Assembly: GCF_000004195.4 (NCBI RefSeq)
Contig: NC_030685.2
Coordinates: forward strand, 50,523,516-50,587,515
DNA length: 64,000 nt
From: Xenopus tropicalis
Taxonomy: Eukaryota; Chordata; Amphibia; Anura; Pipidae
Direction of reading: 5' to 3'
Part shown: piece by piece, positions 54,946 through 64,000 of the stretch
How positions within the stretch are numbered: position 1 is the stretch's first letter
Layout of the letters: each line of letters opens with the position of its first letter
Position numbers and translations under genes: made by a program
The notes under the pieces: model-generated
Seen by the model: the letters and a program-made list of their open reading frames with translations, nothing else
Told to the model about the DNA's origin: nothing
Databases searched by the model: none

Positions 54946-56197
54946 TCTGGAACTGGAGGTGGCCCTGTATTTTACCAAATATGAGGAGCTGCTGCTGCCT
55001 TTTCTACACACAGAGAGCGTGAGTGGTGTGTCCGGCACCTTCGATTCGGACAGGAATGTTGGCCAAGGTAGGTGTAATGACATTAATACAAGTGTATTTA
55101 CACTTGCAGAGAAGCTTAATATTAATATAAAACAATGTTTTCTCCAACAGATTCATCCTTACCACCACCTGGCAAGAGCAGACGCAGACAATCGTCATTT
55201 GCTCCCATTCCAGGTATTTTTGTTACCAAATTTGGTTGGACCTGTGTTTTGTGTTAGGCTTGTGCAGTGGCATAATAGTGACTTGTGTCCGTGTATATTG
55301 CAGGTGTTTCAATTACAGAAGTGCAGAGTCTTGCAAATAAGATGTGGTGTGTTATTGCTGGGTTAGGTGCAGTCAGTTCATCTTGTACTTTTGGACAGTC
55401 AATCTTTTCAACTTGATTTTACCTTTTTGGCTCATTTGGAATGAATCAATGTCCACAAATAGTTTTTGCTAAATAAACTTGGTCATGTTTTCCAAAAAAT
55501 TACAATCATTATTGTCCATGAAGTTTGTCTGGCATCATGAACATAATAACAGAAAATTAAATAAAGTCTTTTTGTTTTTTCCAAAAGGTGGACGCTCCTC
55601 GTCTGTGCTCCACTCCCCACGGTGCGAGGGGTGCGAAGGGATACGTTTAGTGGGGAGGCAAGTGAGAGAGGGTCACACGTATGTGGCAGCGATGTGGCCT
55701 TGTTCTCAGATGAGGAGCCGGCCAACATTCCCCAGCAGCAGCAGCAGGTCCCAACCCAGGCCAGAGGAGATAATGTGGCCCCCCAGGAACCTGAGAAAGA
55801 TAGGTTCCACAAATCCCTAATAAGGCATCATAAAGCCTTAATGAAAAAATTGGACACCATGCATGTCGACTTGTGTGTGGCAACTAATGCCTAAAATGCC
55901 AGTCAGGCACGGCAAGCTGCACATGAGTCGGCCATGCTAAGCCTCCAGCAAGCCAGTGAGACACGGAAAGCACAACACGAGGCTGCCATGTTAAGCCTGC
56001 AAGAGGAGCGGTTAGAACTGAAAAGGCAAAAACTTGCATTGTTGGCTCACCAAAATTCGCTCCTAGAGCAACAAATTGCCTTACAAGAAAAGGCACAAAA
56101 GGCAACTGAGCCAACATGTTTTACCAGTAGAGCTAGTGGTGAGAGCACAGCTACCGCTCCTGCAGCTTCTGCTAGGCAGCTTCGGAAAAGGAAATAA
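54946..56197 (+). pseudogene. Spliced coiled-coil gene fragment, Myb/SANT-associated type (broken)
   Basis: Three exon-like blocks with good splice sites. Block A runs from about 54946 (acceptor TTTTATTTAG) to 55066 (donor GTAGGT) and encodes LELEVALYFTKYEELLLPFL. Block B is at 55151-55213 (DSSLPPPGKSRRRQSSFAPI). Block C runs from 55588 to 56197 and includes DRFHKSLIRHHKALMKKLDT, repeated AMLSLQ words, ERLELKRQKLALLAHQNSLL and ends RQLRKRK*. The joined A-B frame enters C in a frame different from the one carrying the coiled coil, and a TAA lies in the coiled coil at about 55892. The pattern (acidic/linker, basic serine patch, C-terminal coiled coil) resembles the C-terminal half of Myb/SANT-like proteins of the NAIF1/TSNARE1/Harbinger type. 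No Myb domain is seen upstream. Family assignment is inference. Confidence 0.45.
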
Positions 56198-57117
56198 ATC
56201 TGCCACATTAGGGATCTGTGGAACCTATCTTTTCTTAGGCCTATGTTTTTTGTAAATCTTTCTTTCTGTTTTTTATATTTGTGTTGCAGGTGGGGGAATC
56301 ACCTGCTCAAACCGTTTTGCTGTACAGATTCACCCATTACACAAGCATAAACTGCAATAAAATCACAAAAATCAAATACAATAAGGCAAACCAATAAAAT
56401 AACTGATTTGACAGAGTGGTTAGTGGTCAGAATACCTGATCCAATGATCTACCCTTTGCCTTTTCTCTTTTTTTCAGTTTGAAGAGCTGCCCCAATGGCT
56501 ACACAGCAGCTTATTTATATAAACTATAGTAGGGTTTCTGAAGCAAACATACCAATTTTACCAGTGCAGGGCAATAGTACATAATATATTAACCACTTTG
56601 ATACACTTTCATTTTTTGGTGTTACTGTTCCTTTATAGGGGACATATCATTTAAAAATTAAGAATGTACCAGTGAATTATACTCCTCTAAATATAGAATG
56701 ATTTTACTTAAAAAAAAGTTCTGTTTCTAACTGATATATTGTGAAATTACACAAAAATCCCACTTACCCCGCTCATCTGTGCCACTTCCTGCTGGCTGAA
56801 TTCTCAGGATGTGCAGGGGAGCCGGCGGCCCTCAGTACACTGCACTGTAGGATAGGAACCAATCAGCAGCTAGGCTGACCTGATGGGGAACTGAAGCCTG
56901 TATTTGCTTGTGTGAGTGCAAGGCTGTGATTGGCTCTCCCCCTCCTACTGTGCTTCTGGTAGGGACCATTAGGACACACCCACCCTTCATTTGAAACATG
57001 GACAGGAACCTGATAGGATCTATAGGGAGTTCCAATTAAGGGGCCATTTTTACAGAATGTATTCAATTTTAGAGCGTTTGGATGTTGTGACATAATAGTA
57101 TATTAACATTTTGAGTA
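56198..57117. other. Intergenic, no gene seen
   Basis: AT-rich to 56640, then a segment (about 56640-57060) with 'gtgcaggggagccggcggcc' and 'tgtgattggctctccccctc' that reads like interior repeat DNA. The ORFs on the minus strand have no domain pattern. Nothing firm is identified. Confidence 0.4.
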
Positions 57118-57437
57118 CAAGTATGGGACCCGTTATCCAGAATGGTCGGGACCTGAGGTTTTCCGCATAAAGGGTCTTTTCGTCTTTTTACCTCAAGTCT
57201 ACTAAAAACATTGTTTAAACATTAAAACCAATATACTTGTTTTGACTCCAATAAGGATAAAATATACCTTAGTTGGGATCAAGTACAAGGTACTGTTTTA
57301 TTATTACAGAGGAAAATGAAACCATTTTAAAAAACGTGAATTATTTGATTAAAATGGAGTCTATGGGAGATGGCTTTTCTGTAATTCGGAACTTTCTGCA
57401 TAATGGGTTTCCGGATAAGGGGTCCGATACCTGTACT
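57118..57437 (+). mobile_element. 'GGATAA' MITE, full-length copy
   Basis: It starts ACAAGTATGGGACCCGTTAT and ends GGATAAGGGGTCCGATACCT, with 'cttagttgggatcaagtaca' in the middle and 'tctatgggagatggcttttc' before the right end. It is the same family and orientation as 9351-9680. Confidence 0.75.
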
Positions 57438-58376
57438 TAATCCAATATCGCTAAAATTAGCAATAATTTTTACATTTTTATCAGTCTTTTATGTTTGTTT
57501 ATGCAGTCAACAGTTTAATCATAACTATATATAAGATAAAGAGAGGGTTAAGGGGGGTGGAGAGGTAGGGGCGGAACGGGTTGTGGATTCCAGTTTAGGT
57601 ATCAGTATTGAAAGATGTTACCTTAGGTAATGTTTGGTATTAGGTGTCTGATGATACACCTTCATTTTCTGTCTGCTGGCTCTCCAGGTATTAGGCCCAC
57701 AGATACCACTCCAGATCGCTCTCTTAGCTTCTGCCCAGAGGTTTATTTCTCATGGTCACCATGGCTCTGATACAGTTTACTTTTTTTATTACCATTTGTT
57801 GGCCTGGGATGTGTAGGTGTTTCCAATTAGCTGCTAAAAGTGAACTTGATGCTGTAAGGATGTGTGGCTAGTTTGTTTGACCCTAATTTCTGTTGCAATA
57901 TGAAAAAGCAGCGGTTTTTCACTTTTTTTCACATTCATGCTTTTTCAATTCAGATCTTTTAATAAATGAGTCACTAGAGTCACTAAACACTCCTGGTTTT
58001 AGTGGAAATAAGTTATTTGTGGTTTAAAAAAAAAACCTTTAAAACCATGAAAATCTGAAAGTTATTAAATCTGCCCCTTAATAACAAAACAGCTTAGGAA
58101 GAAAAAAATATGTGCTTTTTAAGCTCAGCCTGTACGGTAAAACCTGCCTAACTGCTAGTTAATCCTAAATCCACACTATATTTTACAAAACATCTGTTAA
58201 ATTCCAAAATTATGCTATTTCTCTTTGTGGTCATGGCCTATTGCTTTATTAACAATCATTGCAAGGAGCCACTTCATTCCATCCGTGTAGCACCATAGCT
58301 AATGTGGCTTAACAATTGCTTCTCATTTAAATGCACCCAAACCATAAATAAATATTAATGGCAATGCAGACACAGA

Positions 58377-58553
58377 GGGGCAGATCTATCAAAATGTGAG
58401 ATTAGAGCTTACAATAGAGAAATTCACCCACTTTCTATTCATTCCTATGGGATTTTTAGAAGTGTATTTATCAGTGGGTTAGAGTTCACCATTTGATAAA
58501 TAGATTTCTATCAAATGTTTATAAATCTGCCACTAAGGCATTTATTTAGCCAA
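58377..58553. mobile_element. Short fold-back MITE (GGGGCAGATCTATCA ends)
   Basis: GGGGCAGATCTATCAAAATG at the left and TTTATAAATCTGCCACT at the right are inverted, with the word 'cctatgggatttttagaagt' in the centre. A similar decayed end, 'ttattaaatctgccccttaa', lies at 58064. The stretch 57440-58060 is otherwise without recognised content. Confidence 0.55.
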
Positions 58554-58867
58554 GGCAGAGGCAACCCCATTCGCCATCCTGGTTAGTATGATTCCTGTAT
58601 ATACAGTGGTCACAACAAGGATAGCTGCATACATCGGTAATCAACTTATTGGAATAAACTGTGTTTATAAGTAGCATTATTGTGTACCTGTATGCTTTTT
58701 CAGAGGGTGGGTGTAGAAACAAATATATGGTGGTAAAAAGACTCCTATTTGTGGTTCCTCATAAATGTATATGTCTATGGGAGTGGGAGTATAGCATAGG
58801 TAGTAACTGGTTATTGCCCCTTTAAAAGTGCAGCATCTTTATGAACCTCTCTCTCTTTCGTTCTCCA

Positions 58868-59031
58868 GGGTGTTATTTTCAGAATGCTGCATTTATGCTC
58901 AGGAAGGGATCATAAGGCTAACTGAAACTCATAAACAGGAGCTGACTAGGGAATTCCCTAATGTCTTTATGTGTCTCTTAGTGATGGATAAAACCTCATC
59001 TGTCATATATTATAAAAATCTGGCTCTGTAA
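58868..59031 (+). CDS. Possible terminal coding exon of an unknown gene
   Basis: A pyrimidine-rich acceptor (TCTCTCTTTCGTTCTCCAG) is followed by about 54 codons: VLFSECCIYAQEGIIRLTET, then HKQELTREFPNVFMCLLVMD and KTSSVIYYKNLAL, then TAA. Composition is protein-like and the ATTAAA at 59158 could serve as a poly(A) signal. I do not recognise the protein and found no convincing upstream exon on this strand, so this may be an orphan exon, a retained fragment or chance. Confidence 0.3.
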
Positions 59032-60789
59032 AGTATTCTTTCTTTAAAGAAGTTGACTAACATGACTGAGAAAATGAACTGCAGCGTAATAGAAGTTTTA
59101 AAAATATATATATTTGATTTTTTAATGTTTTTGTGCGTGTGCATTTGATGTGTGTGCATTAAAATGTTATGAAGGTTGTTATTGCAATGCATCTAAAGTT
59201 TCTCTTAGCCACCACTTTCAAAGTAGTGGATGAACTTTGCCAAGGAGTTTTAGTGAAGCAGCTTCTTCTAACAAAGTTAGCAGGTTAAGTTAGTTATCAT
59301 GTCATTGCTAAACATGTGTCATTGCTGATCTTTAGCTTGTCCTAAACAAGGTATAGTGGGGATGTTCCATGAGAAAAGAGTAGTACACCATGAAGAGCAG
59401 AATAAGTTTGAGACATGTAAATAGAACCATCAGACCCAAATGCATTATCTGATATCTTTGATTTGGTGCTTCATCTGTGCAAGTGTAAGCATCAGAGAAT
59501 TATGGATGACCAACAGCAATTAGGAGGATGTGTCTTATTGTTTGGCATCACTGTGACAGATATGTTATTGTTATTTAGCATTTATCAACAACATATCTTA
59601 TTGCTAGTTAGCATGTATTTGCCTTAGTGCAGTAACCCATGGAAACCAAAGCTTATCACTAACTGGCTGTTATGCCAAGGTGCAGGTTGTCCAGCATCGG
59701 TAATATTACCCATAATTAGTATTCCCTAAAAGTATGTTAGGTATGATGCCAACTGCATACCAATTACCGCCTGTCAAATAGGAAATGAATGGAAACCTCA
59801 TAAATGTATATTTTGAAGCCGAATGCCACTTGTCACAAGCATTGAGAGCAATTTTCATCCATCTAAATGACCTGGTACATAGAAGCATCTGGTGTTTCTT
59901 TGCTAGCTGGAATACAGAAGTGGAGAAATATTACATGTACCAATGGCCTTAAACAGGAGATATACCCTGTGTTTTATCTCAAATGACAAACAGCACTAAG
60001 AACAATGCATTTAAATAAATTATTTACGAGCAACTTGGTAAATAGAAATCAATATAAGTCAATGGCAGGATCGGTGCACATTTCTTCTATGTACCTACGC
60101 TAATTGACAGGAAATAATGCATACTGGTGTAGCCTCTCTGGTCTCTGTATGTTACTGCAGTGCTGCTGGCACCACAAGCCATACTGAGACAATAGGCTGT
60201 CAATAGATAACTTTATTTCTTTTTTAATGCATGTTCTAATGCTCACACCAGTGCAACGGCTTAGACAATTCAGAGTAATATCAACTCTGTTCATCATACC
60301 CAGTTAACAATTTGCTGACAAGACACAAAGGACCATTTTCCTGCATTATGTTCCTCTTACTTTGGCTCTTTACAGCTAATTGTTTTGGACCTTCACTCAA
60401 AAGTTAATGATTCATCTCTTCTCCATCTCTCCAACTCCCAATGGGAAAACTCCTCCCTAAAATGTTTCCGCACCTTCTCCTTTCCAGTTTTATACAGCTA
60501 TTAAATGGGATCTTATAGGATGTCAGATGTCAGCATAATGTATACTGCTTTCTATAACACATCTTTTATGCAAACTAGTTTGGCTGAAACAAAAGCATTG
60601 CTGTTCTAATACAATACAATATCTGCTTTGTGTGCCATAACCAAAAGAATATTTAGGGTGCAAATACAAACTAGAAAGGGAAGCTTGAGAACAAACTTCA
60701 TGTTGGCTTGAAAACGTGAAGTCACTGAATGAAATCTGATCTGTTGTTGGCTCTGCTCAGTTTTTCTAGCCTTCATCACAATTATATTG
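59032..60789. other. Intergenic, no gene seen
   Basis: About 1.75 kb of AT-rich DNA with no recognised exon, RNA gene or transposon end. Frames of 60-67 codons on the minus strand look random. Confidence 0.5.
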
Positions 60790-62420
60790 CAAACACCACT
60801 GTGCAAAGTTTGGGGACCCTGGTTTTAATAGCCTCTGAATGGCAGCAATTTAAATTTCCCCACTGAAAGTCAATGACTGGCATCTGATTGGCGGTTGGTG
60901 GTTCCGCCCACTTCTTCTAACTAGCTATTTCTAACTTTGAATAGCAAATACCCAGTGACTAACATTGTAAAGTTTAACAACATTAGAATTAATACTTAAA
61001 TAATGGCATCACTTTAAATATAAACCAATTATATTAAATGGGTGAAAATGGATTTGCTGTCTGTGGCTCTGCCCACTTTTCCTAACCTTTAACTTTTGTC
61101 CCCCAATGACCAGCTGTGAAAATTGGGGACACTGGCTTTAAACATGTGAGAATGGCAGCAATGAAATCAAGTAAAGAAATGTGATTGGCTGTTTGTGGCT
61201 CCGCCCACTTTTTCTAACCCTGAATGCATAGTCAGCCAGTGACTGACTGTGCAAAGTTTGGGAACCCTGTGTGTGAGAAAGGCTGCATTTTAAATTTAAA
61301 CCAAAAAAATTTAATAGGTGAAGTCTGATTGGCGGCTCCACCCACTTTTTAAAACCTAAAAATGCACTGTACTGTAAGAATGGCAGCAGGTTGAATTTCC
61401 CCTTTGAAAGTCAATATGTAAAATCTGATTGGCTGTTGGTGGTTCCACCTACTTTTTCTAACTCTGAACTGCAGTTACCTGGTGACTAGCTCTGCAAAGT
61501 TTGGGGACCTTAGTATTAATATTTAAAGAATAGCAGCAGTTTATATGTAAACATATGAAGTCTATAGGTGAAATCTGATTGGCTGTTGTTGGCCCCACCC
61601 ACTTTTCTAAACTTGGAACATAGTCACCCAGTGACAAACTGTGCAAAGTTTGGGGACCCTGACATTAAACATGTGAGAATGGCAGCAGTTAAAATTTCCC
61701 CACTGAAAACAATGAAAGAAATGTGATTGGCTTTTTGCGGCACCGCCCACTTTTTCTAACTTTGAATATGTGGTCACCCAGTGACTGACTGTGCAAAGTT
61801 TGGGAACCCTGGCATCAAACCAATAAAATTCAATAGGTGAAATCTGAAAATCACTTTTTCTAACCTTGAACTGCAGTTACCTGGTGCTATTACTGTGAGA
61901 AATCTGCCTGGCTGTTCACAGCTCTGCCCATTTTTGGGCATCCAACAATCATCATATTTTCATTCAGGCTGACCCCATAACTGTGTGATTCAAGTTTGGA
62001 GAGTGTAGCCTCAAAGCTGTAAGATTGGCAGCAGTTTCAGTTTCCCTAATAAAATCAATGGGTGAAATTTGATTGGCTGTTTTGGCTCCTCCCACTTTGG
62101 GTCATCCAACAAATGTTGCTGTTTCATTCGGGGTGACCGTATGATTATGTTATTCAAGTTTGGGGAGTGTAGCTTCAAAGCTGTAAGAATTGCAGCAGTT
62201 TGAAAATCTTCCCTGTCAAAGTCAATGGGAAAACTGGGGTGTTCGGAGCGGCGCCACAAAAAGACGGGGGTGGGATCGCTTAGAAAAGCACAAGCAACCT
62301 GCTCCACTATAGGGTGAAGATGTGTGGGGAGTTTGGGTGTTGTACCCCTAAAACTGTAGGAGGTGTAGCGTTTAGAAAATGGGGGGCGATAAGAATAATA
62401 AGAAAAAGCGGAAGAATAAG
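60790..62420 (+). repeat. Irregular ~150-bp tandem array with CCAAT- and GC-box-like words
   Basis: About nine diverged units share 'gtgcaaagtttggggaccct', 'gaatggcagcagtttaaatt', 'tccccactgaaagtcaatg', 'aaatctgattggctgttggt' and 'ggctccgcccactttttcta'. GATTGG-type sites fall at about 60886, 61183, 61327, 61427, 61577, 61725 and 62071, with decayed versions near 61051 and 61904. Spacing is 100-180 bp. The last part (62140-62420) diverges and ends in 'agaataataagaaaaagcgg' and 'gtatgttggggtttttcaac'. The ORFs here follow the repeat. Confidence 0.85.
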
Positions 62421-62897
62421 CTGAAGTCGAAGAACAGTATGTTGGGGTTTTTCAACCCAACATAACAAAAACTTGTGAAGTACTTCCTGTACTTTTTATA
62501 CAAACAAGTCTTTATCATCTATTAAAGTAACAGAGTAGAGGAGCATGTTGCCTAGTTGCTTAAAGTGTAATTAAGAATTTTTTGAATTAACATCAATGGC
62601 TTTGGCTCATATCTGTGGATTGCTGTGCAGTAATTGGGAAATGTATTATGTCCTACAAATACATGTAGAAAACTCTATGCGTGAATATAAAATAGCTAAT
62701 ACAGTTGGCAGTTGTAAGTGAAAAAGTGAGTCTTAATTTTGATTTCCCACCACTGTTTTCTTCACAGAGTACAGCTGCCAAAACTAGCATATCTTCTCAC
62801 CCACCTATTGACTGCCTCTTAAAACCCCAACAATATGTGAAACTGAATGAAAACCACCTCCTCACTGCATGCTACCTTTTCCAATTCCACAAAGCTT

Positions 62898-63234
62898 AGG
62901 GCGAGGGCAGACGAAGAGTTAATCCACTTCTCTCCGCCCTGTGCTTTCCTGCCTGGCTGAGAAAAGCAGATCCACTTCCGTACGCTGCTCTGTGTGTGTG
63001 CATTAATAGTTATGGCAACTGCCACAGTGTGTGCACACAGAGCGGAGCAGATCAGCGGTCGACCTGGATAACAACCGCCAATCCGCACCACTCTGTGTGC
63101 ACACCCTGGCTGTTACCATAACTTTTAATAAACGCACACAGAGCGGTGTACAGAAGCAGATCCGCTTCTCCCAGCCAGGCAGAAAAGCGCAGGGCTGAGA
63201 GAAGTGGATTAACGCTTTGTCTGCCCTTGCCTTT
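62898..63234. mobile_element. Fold-back MITE, ~337 bp
   Basis: The arms are 'agggcgagggcagacgaaga', 'gttaatccacttctctccgc', 'tttcctgcctggctgagaaa' and 'agcagatccacttccgtac' on the left. The right has the inverse, ending 'ggattaacgctttgtctgcc' and 'cttgcct'. The centre is near 63065, with 'cacagagcgg' in both halves. No ORF. It is related in part to 31257-31530. Confidence 0.8.
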
Positions 63235-63499
63235 AGAAGGATTTAGATATTCCCCCTAAAGCAAGGTGGGGGGATTAGGAAAATAAAACAAAGTAGAGGG
63301 TGGATAATGTAAGTCTTGTGGATGCAGTAACGTATGACATAATTAGAAGCCTGTGCTGCTAAGTAATTCAAAACCCTAAACTGACCCCTCTACACTAGCT
63401 ACACTGAAAGGTCCCAGCTAAACTCTGCCTGGGTGAATGAATTGTACTATTAGTAATATAGTAAGTTCACTCAACTTTAGCCTTAAAGCCCAATATATA

Positions 63500-64000
63500 A
63501 CCTACCTAACCTACCCTAGGTACATAGGGTTAAAATCAAGTTCAACCCTTCCAAGTAAACCCAGCACACACAACATATACTTAACAATCTATACCAACAC
63601 ATACATAGCTATATATAAAAACATTAATACTTACAGTAGATATTAGTATCACAATAGCCTTGGATATTATTCTTGTTCAAGATCTCATCCAGGCCCCTCT
63701 TAAAGGCATTAACAGAAACTGCCATTACAATATCACTAGGAAGGACAAATCCCAACCTCACTGCCCTCACCATGAAAAACCACCTACGCTGCTTCAAATG
63801 GAAGCTCCGTTCCTCTAATCTAAAGGGGTGGCCTCTAGGGCGCTGATTGTTTTTATGGGAAAAAAAACTCCTATCTGTCTATAATCCCCTCTAATGTATT
63901 TGTACAGAGTAATCATGTCCCCTTGCCTCTTTTCCAGAGAAAACAGCCCCAACCTTGACAGTCTAACCTCATAGCTTAAATCCCCTTTACCAGTTTAGTT
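63500..64000 (-). mobile_element. CR1/L2-like LINE, 3' part, runs off the edge
   Basis: The minus strand encodes YEVRLSRLGLFSLEKRQGDM, then ITLYKYIRGDY and, after a gap, ERSFHLKQRRWFFMVRAVRL and a C-terminal segment, followed by a 3' UTR ending near 63520 ('ttggaagggttgaacttgat'). The RLGLFSLEKRRxxGDxIxxYK motif is a hallmark of the end of CR1/L2 ORF2. It is the same family as 18415-18795 but extends further 5' and continues beyond the window. Small indels break the frame. Confidence 0.8.

Noticed and set aside
60790..62420. CRISPR-like or satellite-centromere interpretation of the array
   Set aside because: Units are ~150 bp, diverged and without unique spacers, so it is not CRISPR. Nine irregular units are too few and too diverged to argue for centromeric satellite.

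Overview
This 64 kb window is vertebrate nuclear DNA, almost certainly from a frog of the genus Xenopus. The evidence is tiny exons in kilobase introns with GT/AG borders, a dense load of fold-back DNA transposons of types I associate with Xenopus, a Tc1/mariner element, a hAT element with a perfect 8-bp target duplication, and several CR1/L2-like LINE tails. I see no bacterial-type genes, operons or CRISPR arrays. No translated ORF looks viral.

The one clear host gene is adam23, on the minus strand. Exon 1 (signal peptide) lies near 42.1 kb, exon 2 at 36815-37041, exon 3 at 24093-24169, exon 4 at 11686-11749, exon 5 at 7682-7764 and exon 6 at 3346-3409. These exons join in consistent phases. 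Together they encode the signal peptide and the first part of the prodomain of a catalytically inactive ADAM protein. The gene runs off the left edge of the window.

The main structural surprise is a tandem duplication of about 2.3 kb (40402-42739 and 43932-46253) that carries the adam23 promoter region and exon 1. There are therefore two first exons with identical coding sequence and the same splice donor. A 980-bp fold-back transposon lies between the copies and ends exactly where copy 2 begins. The exon-1 half of the duplication is far less diverged than the intronic half.

The second notable observation is a short module that recurs in about six unrelated-looking repeats. It reads CTGANGA-A-stem-GAAAC-GTTGG, is usually followed by AATAAA, and matches the hammerhead ribozyme core with covarying flanking helices.

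Layout: 1-40 kb holds adam23 exons 2-6 and repeat-filled introns. 40-46.3 kb is the duplicated promoter and exon 1. 46-64 kb is intergenic and repeat-rich: a fold-back MITE at 48.4-49.0 kb, a nearly intact Tc1 element at 51.5-53.2 kb, a broken Myb/SANT-associated coiled-coil gene at 54.9-56.2 kb, a possible orphan terminal exon near 58.9 kb, a roughly 150-bp tandem array carrying CCAAT and GC-box-like motifs at 60.8-62.4 kb, and a LINE 3' part running off the right edge.
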